From Acinetobacter bereziniae LMG 1003 = CIP 70.12 (GTDB taxonomy: Bacteria > Pseudomonadota > Gammaproteobacteria > Pseudomonadales > Moraxellaceae), in the NCBI RefSeq assembly GCF_000368925.1, contig NZ_KB849755.1, positions 714,416 through 778,415 of the forward strand: a DNA stretch of 64,000 nt, read 5' to 3'. Position numbers and translations under genes: made by a program. The notes beneath the pieces were generated by a model. That model worked only from the letters and a program-made list of their open reading frames with translations, was not told the origin of the DNA and did no database searches. How positions within the stretch are numbered: the stretch's first letter is position 1; every line of letters begins with the position of its first letter. This document shows, piece by piece, positions 37,223 through 46,242 of the stretch.

Positions 37223-37813
37223 TTGTCTATTGTCCAAATCAGTGCTGCGCTTGGACCCGCAGAATGTGAACTTGCAGTTAAATACACTTTGCAAGAAATG
37301 CAAAAAGAAGCTCAAAAGCAAAAAATTCAATTCGAAGTGATAGAAAGTAATACTACTCCGCACGGCTATTCATCCGTGATCTGTAATATTAATGACAGCC
37401 ACCAAAATTGGCTCAACTCTTGGTTAGGAACCATTCAATGGACGTTTCAAAGTCCAATTCGTCCACATCACAAACGTAAAAATTGGTTTGTTGGCATTAG
37501 CCAATTTCAAAGCCCTACGCAACTTCCTGCGGATGATACGATTATTTTCCAAGCCTGTCGGGCATCTGGTGCTGGCGGGCAACATGTCAACACCACTGAC
37601 TCCGCTATTCATGCAACCCATACTGCCACAGGAATCAGCGTTAAAGTTATGTCTGAACGCAGTCAACATGCCAATAAGCGTTTAGCAAAAGAGTTAATTG
37701 CACTCAAATTACAACAACAGATAGAGAGCCAACAAGCCCATCAGAAACACGCTCAACATTTACAACACACGTTGATTGAGCGAGGTAATGCAGTAAAAAG
37801 CTTTAAAAGATAA
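37223..37813 (+). CDS. prfH: Peptide chain release factor homologue PrfH (RF-H), orphan
   Basis: 196 residues. GGQ (118-120) sits in GAGGQHVNTTDSA, the peptidyl-tRNA hydrolysis loop, and RPHHKRKNWF and SERSQHANKRLA are PrfH hallmarks. It lacks the codon-recognition domain of RF1/RF2. The start is a TTG at 37223: AAAGGA lies 9 nt upstream and the frame is closed by a TGA just before, with no in-frame ATG. PrfH is known to release stalled ribosomes damaged in the decoding centre, together with an RtcB2 ligase that repairs the rRNA. No rtcB is adjacent or elsewhere in this window. Confidence 0.92.
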   Translation: MSIVQISAALGPAECELAVKYTLQEMQKEAQKQKIQFEVIESNTTPHGYSSVICNINDSHQNWLNSWLGTIQWTFQSPIRPHHKRKNWFVGISQFQSPTQLPADDTIIFQACRASGAGGQHVNTTDSAIHATHTATGISVKVMSERSQHANKRLAKELIALKLQQQIESQQAHQKHAQHLQHTLIERGNAVKSFKR

Positions 37814-37916
37814 ATCAGATATACGCATGTTGTCGTTAAATCTGAGTAGCGTGAATGTCTAACATCAGTTTGAATTTAAATTTTATAAGAAATGAAGGAT
37901 GCTTCAACACAGACAT

Positions 37917-37942
37917 TAAAAAAGGAAGCCTCAGCTTCCTTT
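37917..37942. terminator. Bidirectional terminator between prfH and dctA
   Basis: AAAGGAAGC-CTCA-GCTTCCTTT with flanking A and T runs, between converging genes. Confidence 0.85.
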
Positions 37943-37970
37943 AATACTTTCATTGAATACTTTTAAAAAC

Positions 37971-39317
37971 TCAAGCATGTACTTCAGTTTTTTCCTCAAG
38001 CATCTTACGATCAACTTCTTCAGGATTGTTCAAAGCATCATTGAGTTTTTCAACATCAAGCTTACCCACCCATTTTGCAACGACGATGGTTGCCAGAGAG
38101 TTACCCACCAAGTTAGTCAATGCACGTGCTTCAGACATGAAACGGTCAATACCTAAAATCAAAGCCAAACCAGCGACTGGGATATTGCCTACAGCAGCCA
38201 AAGTTGCTGCCATTACAATAAAGCCTGAACCAGTTACACCTGCTGCACCCTTTGATGAAATTAACAAGACCGCAAGCAAGGTAATTTCATGCCAAATATC
38301 CAGTTGAGTATTGGTTGCTTGTGCAATAAAGATTGCCGCCATAGTCAAATAAATAGAGGTACCATCAAGGTTAAATGAATAACCTGTTGGAATGACCAAG
38401 CCAACCACAGACTTTTCACAGCCAGCAATTTCAAGCTTTTTCAGCATACGTGGTAATACAGATTCTGAAGACGATGTACCCAATACAATCAATAACTCTT
38501 CACGAATCATACGGATCATTTTTAAAATACTAAATCCGCAGAAACGACTGATCGAACCTAAAATAATGAAAATGAACAACAAACAGGTGATATAGAAACA
38601 AAGAATTAGCTGTGCAAGTTGCGCTAAGCTACCAATGCCATACTTACCGATGGTAAATGCCATCGCACCAAAGGCACCGATTGGCGCAAGTTTCATAATC
38701 ATATTCACGATGTTAAAGAACACATGCGAAATTTGATCAATCAATCTTAGAACAGGTTTACCTGCATCTCCTAACTTATGTAAAGCAAAGCCAAACAGTA
38801 ATGCAAATAAAAGAACTTGTAGAATTTCGCCTTCAGCAAATGCACCGACAACCGTATTAGGAATAATGTGCATAAAGAAATCAACGGTGGATTGTGATGC
38901 ACCCGATTCCACATATTTGCTGATACCCGAAGTATCCAATGTAGCAGGATCAATATTCATCCCTACACCAGGTTTAGCAATATTGATCACCACCAAACCA
39001 ATGATTAAGGCAATCGTGGACACAATCTCAAAATACAACAGCGCAATACCACCCGTCTTACCGACCGATTTCATGCTTTCCATACCAGCAATACCACTGA
39101 CCACGGTACAGAAAATCACAGGTGCGATAATCATTTTAATGAGCTTAATAAAAGCATCACCTAAGGGTTTAAGTTGCTCACCCAAACCTGGAATATTCTT
39201 TTCAACACCATTGATCAATTGTGTACCACTTGGGAAGTAGTGACCGACGATCACACCCAAAATAATGGCAACAATCACTTGAAAATAGAGTGATTTATAC
39301 AGCGGTTTCTTAGCCAT
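37971..39317 (-). CDS. dctA: C4-dicarboxylate/proton symporter
   Basis: 448 residues, glutamate/DAACS family. Near-collinear with E. coli DctA: YFEIVSTIALIIGLVV, the serine-rich re-entrant loop LGTSSSESVLPRML, GYSFNLDGTSIYLTMAA, the second hairpin SSKGAAGVTGSGF, and FMSEARALTNLVGN. Imports succinate, fumarate, malate and possibly aspartate across the inner membrane. Slightly longer than E. coli DctA (428) through an insertion near residue 33 and a longer tail. A single-gene unit; no DctB/DctD-type regulator is nearby. Confidence 0.92.
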   Translation of the reverse strand: MAKKPLYKSLYFQVIVAIILGVIVGHYFPSGTQLINGVEKNIPGLGEQLKPLGDAFIKLIKMIIAPVIFCTVVSGIAGMESMKSVGKTGGIALLYFEIVSTIALIIGLVVINIAKPGVGMNIDPATLDTSGISKYVESGASQSTVDFFMHIIPNTVVGAFAEGEILQVLLFALLFGFALHKLGDAGKPVLRLIDQISHVFFNIVNMIMKLAPIGAFGAMAFTIGKYGIGSLAQLAQLILCFYITCLLFIFIILGSISRFCGFSILKMIRMIREELLIVLGTSSSESVLPRMLKKLEIAGCEKSVVGLVIPTGYSFNLDGTSIYLTMAAIFIAQATNTQLDIWHEITLLAVLLISSKGAAGVTGSGFIVMAATLAAVGNIPVAGLALILGIDRFMSEARALTNLVGNSLATIVVAKWVGKLDVEKLNDALNNPEEVDRKMLEEKTEVHA

Positions 39318-39738
39318 GATAATTACTTCTTTCTATATTTCTGTTCGAAGAAATATCCAATATTAATGCGACCATTTGCTGACACAGGCAAAAATCCTGA
39401 TGAAAACATCAAGAAAATAGATTTTTAGAAAATAAAAATCCGTTCAGAAAACAGCCGTTTTCCAAAACAAAGACAACAAATGACGATGTTTAAGATTTAC
39501 TCTGTATTGCCCATATGCAAATCAGAATAAATGTAGAACAGGAGATGAAAAATAAAACACTATTCAAGCTTATTTTAATTAATTTTTGAGCATCAATCTC
39601 TATGTAAATGTGAATTTTGGCTAACATCTGTCCATTTTTTGCTTAGACCTTAGTCTAATACCACTTGGATCTATACCCTTTCAATTCATTTATGGCATAG
39701 TGTACTGCACTGTTTCTTCGGCTTATGACTGCATCCAT
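39318..39738. other. Divergent dctA/YbiB-like intergenic region
   Basis: About 420 bp with dctA promoter and leader on the minus strand. No ORF, strong hairpin or recognisable operator by eye. Confidence 0.45.
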
Positions 39739-40734
39739 ATGAATACCAAACGCAATCTTTATAAAGACTTTGAACATCCTTTTGCGCAGTTTGTGCGAAT
39801 CATTGGTAAAGGAAAAAATGGTGCACGATCATTAACTTATGATGAAGCTTATCAAGCTTTTTCGATGATTTTAAAAAATGAAGTGCTTGATGTACAACTA
39901 GGTGCATTCTTGATGCTACTTCGTGTAAAAGAAGAATCTGTAGATGAACTCACTGGCTTTGTCCAAGCGACCAAAGACCAATTGAACTTCCAAGCACTTT
40001 CTGTGGATTTAGACTGGTCATCTTATGCAGGGAAACGCAAACATTATCCATGGTTTTTGCTGGCAGCTCTGACACTGGCTAAACACGGTTATAAGATCGT
40101 CATGCACGGCGCTGCTGGGCATACCATGAATCGTGTTTATACCGAACAAGTTTTAGCGTATTTAGGATTTCCAATTTGCCAAAATGAAACTGAAGTCAAA
40201 CAACAGTTAGAGACTCAAAATTTTGCTTATTTGCCTTTGGATGTAATCTCGCCAATTTTAGCAGATTTGATCAATCTCAGAAATGTCATGGGATTACGCT
40301 CTCCAATACATACTCTTGCTCGCCTGATTAACCCGTTCAATGCCAAAGCCACCATGCAAGCTATTTTTCACCCTGCTTATCGTAGCTCGCATCAACAGGC
40401 AGCTTTTCAACTGGGTTATCAAAATAGCGCAGTGATTAAAGGTGAAGGTGGCGAGTTTGAGCGAAACCCTGACGCGAAAACGCTGATTTGTGGTATCCAA
40501 GATGGTGAACTCTATGAATATGAATTACCAAAATTAACGGATAATCGTAGTCCAATAGAAGAACAACTGGATCTGTCTGTGTTTAAAGCTGTCTGGGAAG
40601 GTCAACAAACACATGACTATGGCGAGATTGCCGTTACCGAAACGATGGGGATTGCTTTATATACCATGGGTATTGTAAATAACTACCCTGAAGCCATGAG
40701 TAAAGCTCAACATCTTTGGAACACACGTTTCTAA
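39739..40734 (+). CDS. TrpD2/YbiB-like glycosyltransferase-fold protein
   Basis: 331 residues from the ATG at 39739 (MNTKRNLYKDFEHPF); a GTG at 39700 would add 13 unlikely residues. It has the anthranilate phosphoribosyltransferase fold: helical N-domain (GARSLTYDEAYQAF, GAFLMLLRVK) and HGAAGHTMNRVYT, VMGLRSPIHTLARLINPF and VIKGEGGEFERNP in the phosphate-binding half. YbiB/TrpD2 proteins have lost the TrpD reaction and bind nucleic acid in E. coli; some annotation simply says glycosyl transferase. A terminator follows. Confidence 0.83.
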   Translation: MNTKRNLYKDFEHPFAQFVRIIGKGKNGARSLTYDEAYQAFSMILKNEVLDVQLGAFLMLLRVKEESVDELTGFVQATKDQLNFQALSVDLDWSSYAGKRKHYPWFLLAALTLAKHGYKIVMHGAAGHTMNRVYTEQVLAYLGFPICQNETEVKQQLETQNFAYLPLDVISPILADLINLRNVMGLRSPIHTLARLINPFNAKATMQAIFHPAYRSSHQQAAFQLGYQNSAVIKGEGGEFERNPDAKTLICGIQDGELYEYELPKLTDNRSPIEEQLDLSVFKAVWEGQQTHDYGEIAVTETMGIALYTMGIVNNYPEAMSKAQHLWNTRF

Positions 40735-40749
40735 ATTGAAGTTTCTACT

Positions 40750-40778
40750 AAAGCGTGATGATCAATGATCACGCTTTT
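40750..40778 (+). terminator. Terminator of the YbiB-like gene, overlapping the end of the opposing gene
   Basis: AAAGCGTGAT-gatcaatg-ATCACGCTTTT with a T tail, 15 bp after the stop. Its right half encodes the last codons (KRDH, stop) of the minus-strand gene. Confidence 0.82.
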
Positions 40779-41208
40779 GTATAAAATAAAAATCAGACCA
40801 AAAAGGATAACTTTTCCCTGAAGAATGAATATTGAGGAGTTGCAACTGATCACCGATTTGGATCACGTTTTTATTCTGTATATGTGGTCCAGATAAATAT
40901 GCATCTTTTTGCTGACCAATCAGCTTTGAACAATATAAATGGTGCGTTTTTATTTTTTTTGAAGAGTCAGCTGTATAAGCATTATCAATTTTTATACCAA
41001 TTAATAGCATCGGATAACCATCATTTTTAATTGATGTATATTGTGTGACTGGCGTTTGGAAATTTTGACTTGCAATCACAGTCACATCTAATAAGCATTG
41101 AATAGGACTTGCGCCACTTGTTCGTTCAGCGAATGAGCTGGTGGAAATTGCAGAGATGAAGATTAGACTGAGATGAACAAGCTTTATTGTTTTGAGCAGC
41201 TGTAGCAC
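40762..41208 (-). CDS. Unknown exported protein
   Basis: 148 residues, GTG start at 41208 with AGAGG 5 nt upstream. Residues 1-27 form a Sec signal peptide (SLIFISAISTSSFA). The mature part is a small beta-rich protein with two cysteines (in PIQCLLDV and HLYCSKLI) that could form a disulfide in the periplasm. No recognised domain. It converges on the YbiB-like gene and its final codons lie in that gene's terminator. Confidence 0.65.
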   Translation of the reverse strand: MLQLLKTIKLVHLSLIFISAISTSSFAERTSGASPIQCLLDVTVIASQNFQTPVTQYTSIKNDGYPMLLIGIKIDNAYTADSSKKIKTHHLYCSKLIGQQKDAYLSGPHIQNKNVIQIGDQLQLLNIHSSGKSYPFWSDFYFIQKRDH

Positions 41209-41348
41209 TTTAACCTCTATATTTTTAAGAATTTTTATCTTCCTGAATATCTTTGTCGCCTTTTTACATATTTCTGATTTTTAACGTATAGACCGTTTTA
41301 TACCATCATCATTGTAGCAGCTTAAATATTATTGTTTTTTTATTGAGT

Positions 41349-41386
41349 ATTTGAACCATAAAGTAAGGCTACTTTACGGTTCAAAT
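41349..41386 (-). terminator. Terminator of nadK-yeaC
   Basis: 17-bp stem with one mismatch (ATTTGAACCATAAAGTA / TACTTTACGGTTCAAAT, loop aggc), 14 bp past the yeaC stop, with A/T-rich flanks on both sides. Confidence 0.82.
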
Positions 41387-41399
41387 GTTTTTTACACAG

Positions 41400-41666
41400 T
41401 TAGATAAAACGAATTGGTTTAAATTCTGGTTCAGGAACATGTGAGTCACACTCCTCACCCTCTTCTTTATGACCTTTATCAATATAACCCGTACGTTCTT
41501 TTTCAGGAACATTTTGATGTTCCCAAGCGATTACCGCTTGCATACAAGTTTGACGCTGCTCAGCAGTCAGTGCCACACCATTTGGCCATTTCCCAATTTC
41601 TACTGCTGTTTTTAATCGTTCAACGATATCAGCATCTAAAATAGAAAGCATCTGTTCAATATTCAT
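41400..41666 (-). CDS. yeaC: YeaC family (DUF1315) protein
   Basis: 88 residues from the ATG at 41666. RLKTAVEIGKWPNGVALTAE matches the conserved core of E. coli YeaC. The C-terminal part is acidic with CDSHVPEPEF. Function unknown. Its ATG lies 3 nt past the nadK stop on the same transcript, with GGGATTGACC before it, so translation is probably coupled to nadK. Confidence 0.85.
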   Translation of the reverse strand: MNIEQMLSILDADIVERLKTAVEIGKWPNGVALTAEQRQTCMQAVIAWEHQNVPEKERTGYIDKGHKEEGEECDSHVPEPEFKPIRFI

Positions 41667-41668
41667 GG

Positions 41669-42607
41669 TCAATCCCGCTGAAAAGAATCAAAATCTTGAT
41701 TCCAACCAAGTTTAGTACGACAAGCCATATAGAAGTCATAACCTGGCGGATGTAAAAGTATTAGTTTGAATGGATGTTTGCGAATATGCAAACTATCGCC
41801 AACATTTAATGAAACACTGTGTTGTCCATCGGCACTCACCATCGGCAATACACGGTTTTCACGGATCAGTATCTTAATTTCACTCTGCCCACCCACAACG
41901 ATTGGGCGCGAAGACAAGGTATGTGGATGCATCGGAACCAAAGCAATCGCATCCATACTTGGATGGAGAATCGGTCCCCCACCCGATAATGCATATGCTG
42001 TCGAACCTGTGGGCGTAGACACAATTAAACCATCACTGTGCTGACGATAAACATATTGCCCATCAATATTCAGTTCGAAATCGATCATATGTACAGACTT
42101 ACCTGAATGTAGCACCACATCATTCAAAGCAATTGCATCGTAAATCGTTTCATTTTTACTGCGAATTTCAATTTCAAGTAAGAAACGGCGATCAAGTTGA
42201 AATTCACCTTTTAAGACTTGGTCGAGCTTAAAAATCACTTCAGTTGGTTTAATATCCGTTAAAAAGCCCAGTCGACCACGGTTGACACCTAATACGGGAA
42301 TATTATATTTCACCAATGCACGTGCTGCATGTAATAAGGAGCCATCGCCACCAACAACAATGACTAAATCTACAACCTCACCGAGTAAATTCTTACTGAC
42401 AGTTTGAGTATTGGTATAGGGAACAAGTTCTGCTGTTGCGGTGTCAAAAACGGGATGTAAACCTAAACTCAATAAATGATCGTGTATAAGGCAAAGCGTA
42501 TCAACCACAGAAGATTTATCTGGTCTTCCAATCAAACCAATGTTACGAAAGGTCTTTGGTGAAATCTGCACAGGTGCTTTAGCTCCACTGAAATTCTGAG
42601 ATATCAT
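41669..42607 (-). CDS. nadK: NAD kinase
   Basis: 312 residues. GGDGS (86-90) and the second site GSTAYALSGGGPI are present, along with VLGVNRGRLGFLTDI and NDVVLHSGK. It phosphorylates NAD to NADP using ATP or polyphosphate in the cytosol. The N-terminal 20 residues are an extension typical of gammaproteobacterial versions. The stop codon overlaps the leader of yeaC. Confidence 0.95.
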   Translation of the reverse strand: MISQNFSGAKAPVQISPKTFRNIGLIGRPDKSSVVDTLCLIHDHLLSLGLHPVFDTATAELVPYTNTQTVSKNLLGEVVDLVIVVGGDGSLLHAARALVKYNIPVLGVNRGRLGFLTDIKPTEVIFKLDQVLKGEFQLDRRFLLEIEIRSKNETIYDAIALNDVVLHSGKSVHMIDFELNIDGQYVYRQHSDGLIVSTPTGSTAYALSGGGPILHPSMDAIALVPMHPHTLSSRPIVVGGQSEIKILIRENRVLPMVSADGQHSVSLNVGDSLHIRKHPFKLILLHPPGYDFYMACRTKLGWNQDFDSFQRD

Positions 42608-42765
42608 AGCACTTTCAGAATATGTTTATAAAATCATTCATCAACGAAAAATAACAAGAATACCCAAAAAGGCTTTAAATTTGTGTATTTCACAGATTTA
42701 TTATTGCAAATTTAAGAAAAGCTTCGCATGATTAGCGAAAATAAATTGGGTTTTATTATCTGTAT

Positions 42766-45159
42766 ATGAAGAACGAACGTGGTATAGGCTTGATTGCACT
42801 GATTTTTTGTGTATTGGTCATTGCAGCATTTTTTGCATTTAGTATCTACTTAATTCGACTCGACAATGTTATTCGGGACAAGTTCGAAGGAAACCGCTGG
42901 GACATTCCTGCGAAAGTATTTGCGCGACCATTAGAAATATATGCAACTGCGCCTATTGCACAAACAGAATTTGAACAAGAGCTTAAACTGTTGGGTTATA
43001 AAAACAGTGACAGTTATACCAAGTCTGGAACATATATCAGCCAACCCAATTCTGTCTATGTTCATACACGAGGCTTCGACTTTGGCGATAGTGTTGACCC
43101 AGAACAAGTTTTACAAGTGACTTTTGCAGGAGATACTGTTTCTGATGTTAAAGCCACTAAGCCAACCAATACTGGAATTGCACGTTTAGAACCGATGTTG
43201 ATTGGTGGAATCTATCCGCAACATAATGAAGACCGTGTGCTGATTAAACTTAACAAGGTTCCAAAACCTTTGATCGAAGCATTAATTGCAACCGAAGATC
43301 GTAACTTTTATCGTCATCACGGGATATCTTTCCGTGGTACCGCACGTGCGCTGGTCAGTAACGTAACAGGCGGAAAGCGTCAAGGTGGTTCAACACTCAC
43401 TCAACAATTGGTGAAGAACTTTTTCTTAACCCCTGAAAAAACCTTGAAACGTAAAGTCAATGAAGCACTCATGTCTCTTTTATTAGAGCTTCATTATAGT
43501 AAAGATGAAATTCTTGAAGCCTATTTAAATGAAGTAAACTTGGGGCAAAGCGGGAATTATTCAGTCAATGGTTATGGTTTAGCTTCACAGTTCTATTTTG
43601 GATTACCACTCAGTGAACTAAATATTTCACAGCAAGCTTATTTAGTTGGTTTGGTACAAGGACCTACCCTGTTTAATCCTTGGAAAAATCCTGAAGGGGC
43701 AAAAAAGCGTCGAGATATTGTCTTGAACAATATGTTGGTGATGGGCTACTTAGATCAAGCACAATATGAAAAAGAAATTTCGCGTCCATTGAATGTTGTA
43801 CGTAAACCAACGCTAGGAACCGCGAAGTTCCCAGACTTTCTCGATATTGTACGTCGTCAACTTAAAACAGAGTATCAAGAGTCTGACCTAACCAATCAAG
43901 GTTTAAGAATTTTTACAACGCTTGACCCAATTGCACAAACCAAAGTTCAAAATAGCTTTAGAGATACTGTGACTCGATTAGCCAATGCCAATCCATCACG
44001 TTTAAAAGACTTACAGGGTGCTGTTTTAGTCACGCGCCCTGAGAATGGTGAATTGATTGCTGCTGTAGGTTCTACACAAGACTTTACTGGTTTTAACCGT
44101 ACAGTTGATGCCAAGCGTCAAGTAGGTTCTTTGCTCAAACCTGTAATCTATTTAAGTGCTTTGGAGTCAGGGCGATACAATTGGGCGTCTCAAATCGAAG
44201 ATGCGCCGATTAGTTTACCTGTCAATGGCAACCAATCGTGGACACCGAAAAACTATAGTGGCTCTGGTCATGGTTATGTTCCTTTAGCACAAGCACTTGC
44301 TAACTCATATAACCTGTCAGCTGTTCGTCTGGGTAATGAATTTGGTATCTCAACATTTAGCAATAATCTGACTAAATTTGGCGTGACCTCTAAAATCCCG
44401 AATTATCCATCGATTTTCCTCGGTGCAGTTGATATGTCACCGATGGAAGTAATGAGTATTTATGGCAACTTTGCAACGGGTGGATTTAAATATCCTACCA
44501 AAGCTATTCGTACTGTGGTTGATTCAAATGGTCGTCTTCTAGAGCGTTTCGGCTTAAACGTTCAGCAAACCATAGATCCTTCTGCTGCATTCTTATTGAA
44601 CTATGGTTTACAGCAAGTCATGTCATCGGGTACAGGTAAAGCGGCTTACAATAGCTTACCAGCTGATCTTAAACTTGCGGGTAAATCAGGGACAACCAAT
44701 GATACTCGTGATTCATGGTTCGCAGGATACTCGGGTAACAACTTAGCTGTCGTGTGGCTCGGATTAGACAATAATAAAATCACTGGGTTGACAGGTTCAT
44801 CAGGCGCATTGCCTGTCTGGATTAATGTGATGAAACAGTTACGTCAAAAACCTGTGAATTTGCGACAAACAGATGATATTGCATGGCAATGGATTGATTC
44901 ACGTACTGGCGAATTGTCTGCCCAAGGCTGTGAAGGTGCAATGTATATTCCACTATTACGTCATACTGTGCCAAATCGTGCGACTGAATGCGGTATGCCA
45001 CATTACCAAGTGGACCCACAATACGTACCCGATACACAACAAAACGCTTCGCAAACACAGTCTGGTGATAGTATTGACAACTACATTCGTGAGAGTGAAG
45101 ACAGTATGGAACAGGACTCAAGAGGTCGTATGATTTCAAGTGGGAGTTACAACAACTAA
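42766..45159 (+). CDS. mrcB: Bifunctional penicillin-binding protein 1b
   Basis: 797 residues. Short cytosolic tail and membrane anchor (8-30), UB2H-like domain (about 60-140), glycosyltransferase domain with E177 in ATEDRNFYRHHG and KRQGGSTLTQQLVKN, then transpeptidase domain with S455-LLK458, S514-Y-N516 and K640-SGT. It polymerises and crosslinks peptidoglycan in the periplasm and is a beta-lactam target. The ATG has little Shine-Dalgarno match. It is followed 53 bp later by a TPR lipoprotein gene that probably encodes its activator. Confidence 0.95.
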   Translation: MKNERGIGLIALIFCVLVIAAFFAFSIYLIRLDNVIRDKFEGNRWDIPAKVFARPLEIYATAPIAQTEFEQELKLLGYKNSDSYTKSGTYISQPNSVYVHTRGFDFGDSVDPEQVLQVTFAGDTVSDVKATKPTNTGIARLEPMLIGGIYPQHNEDRVLIKLNKVPKPLIEALIATEDRNFYRHHGISFRGTARALVSNVTGGKRQGGSTLTQQLVKNFFLTPEKTLKRKVNEALMSLLLELHYSKDEILEAYLNEVNLGQSGNYSVNGYGLASQFYFGLPLSELNISQQAYLVGLVQGPTLFNPWKNPEGAKKRRDIVLNNMLVMGYLDQAQYEKEISRPLNVVRKPTLGTAKFPDFLDIVRRQLKTEYQESDLTNQGLRIFTTLDPIAQTKVQNSFRDTVTRLANANPSRLKDLQGAVLVTRPENGELIAAVGSTQDFTGFNRTVDAKRQVGSLLKPVIYLSALESGRYNWASQIEDAPISLPVNGNQSWTPKNYSGSGHGYVPLAQALANSYNLSAVRLGNEFGISTFSNNLTKFGVTSKIPNYPSIFLGAVDMSPMEVMSIYGNFATGGFKYPTKAIRTVVDSNGRLLERFGLNVQQTIDPSAAFLLNYGLQQVMSSGTGKAAYNSLPADLKLAGKSGTTNDTRDSWFAGYSGNNLAVVWLGLDNNKITGLTGSSGALPVWINVMKQLRQKPVNLRQTDDIAWQWIDSRTGELSAQGCEGAMYIPLLRHTVPNRATECGMPHYQVDPQYVPDTQQNASQTQSGDSIDNYIRESEDSMEQDSRGRMISSGSYNN

Positions 45160-45212
45160 ATCCTCTCACTTTGTAGGTAAAGATGGAATGGCTTTTTGAA
45201 TAGGAATGAATG

Positions 45213-45797
45213 ATGAATCGTAATGTGACCAAGACCACTTATCTAATAAGTTTAATGGGAATATTGGCTTTAGCTGGTTGTCAAACAACACCACAACACA
45301 CCAAGCCACCAACAAAACCTGTCGAAAAGCCAGATACATCACAGCAAAAAAATAATGTTCCAACGCCTGATGGTGTAAAGATTACACCTTATGAGCGACC
45401 TGAAATCAAACGTGAAAAAGTCCCTACTGTCATCGTGCCTCAACAAAAAGCCCAAACTCAAAAATTTGAGGATGGGCAAAATATTCCCGCCTTTAAGCAA
45501 TTGATGCAACAAGCCCAAACTGCTTATCAAAAACAACAATGGGATGAAGCAGAACGCTTTGCCTTACATGCACAACGTTTAGCCCCACAATCCGCAGAAG
45601 TTTTTTCTTATTTGGCAAGAATCGCCCAACAAAAAAAGCAATATGCAAACGCTGAGTCCTTAGCACGCCGTGGCTTAAGTTATGCTCAAACAACTGCACA
45701 AAAGAAAGTGTTTTGGAATACGATTTTACAGTCAGCACAACAATTGAAAAATCAAAAGACTGTTGCAGAAGCATCTAAGCAACTGCAAAGCCTCTAA
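45213..45797 (+). CDS. TPR lipoprotein, probable PBP1b activator (LpoP-like)
   Basis: 194 residues from the second ATG (45213), 7 nt after AGGA; an ATG at 45210 is too close. Lipoprotein signal with lipobox LAGC (Cys23), a Pro/Lys/Gln-rich linker (about 25-88), and two to three TPR helices (about 95-190: AQTAYQKQQWDEAERFALHA, EVFSYLARIAQQKKQYANAE). Outer-membrane LpoP of Pseudomonas and Acinetobacter has this architecture and stimulates PBP1b. Position directly behind mrcB supports that role; it is inference, not shown by sequence alone. Confidence 0.78.
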   Translation: MNRNVTKTTYLISLMGILALAGCQTTPQHTKPPTKPVEKPDTSQQKNNVPTPDGVKITPYERPEIKREKVPTVIVPQQKAQTQKFEDGQNIPAFKQLMQQAQTAYQKQQWDEAERFALHAQRLAPQSAEVFSYLARIAQQKKQYANAESLARRGLSYAQTTAQKKVFWNTILQSAQQLKNQKTVAEASKQLQSL

Positions 45798-46242
45798 GTT
45801 CAAAGTTGAAAAGTGTAGTTTATGTGAGTTAGACGCAACTACACCTTTAGCTCATTAAACAAACAATGTTCTTAGCGGAGTCTTGCCTCAAACAGTTGGA
45901 GATGAGATTTCCGAGTATCTTATTTCACCAAAAGTTTTATATAAGATTCAGGTTAAAAATAGAATAGATTTTGCTTTTTCACGAGCCAATTTCACCCAAT
46001 ATTTCTATTGTAGCTGGGAGCATGGTTGCCACCGTTGGTCAAGGGTGATATGAATATCCCCTTTGATCAACGAAAGATTTTTGTTACTTTTCATCTCTAA
46101 AAAGTCAGGCATCGACTACGCAAATCAATCAAAACTTTTATCAAAATATGAGGCTATGAAAATGCCTTATTTATACGATACAAACTCTCAATAATGGTAT
46201 GGATTGGTTTAACTTACTTTCGATGTTTGGTATGAGTTCAAG
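45798..46242. other. Gene-free interval with possible coding relics
   Basis: 445 bp between the LpoP-like gene and the MutT-ThiE gene. Around 45865-46060 a plus-strand frame reads protein-like (TVGDEISEYLISPKVLYKIQ) but lacks a start and ribosome site and ends early; 46070-46190 has another short stretch. I cannot name a source family. No terminator is evident. Confidence 0.4.

Noticed and set aside
45865..46060. Protein-like stretch between the LpoP-like and MutT-ThiE genes
   Set aside because: No start, ribosome site or recognisable family; kept only as a note on the interval.
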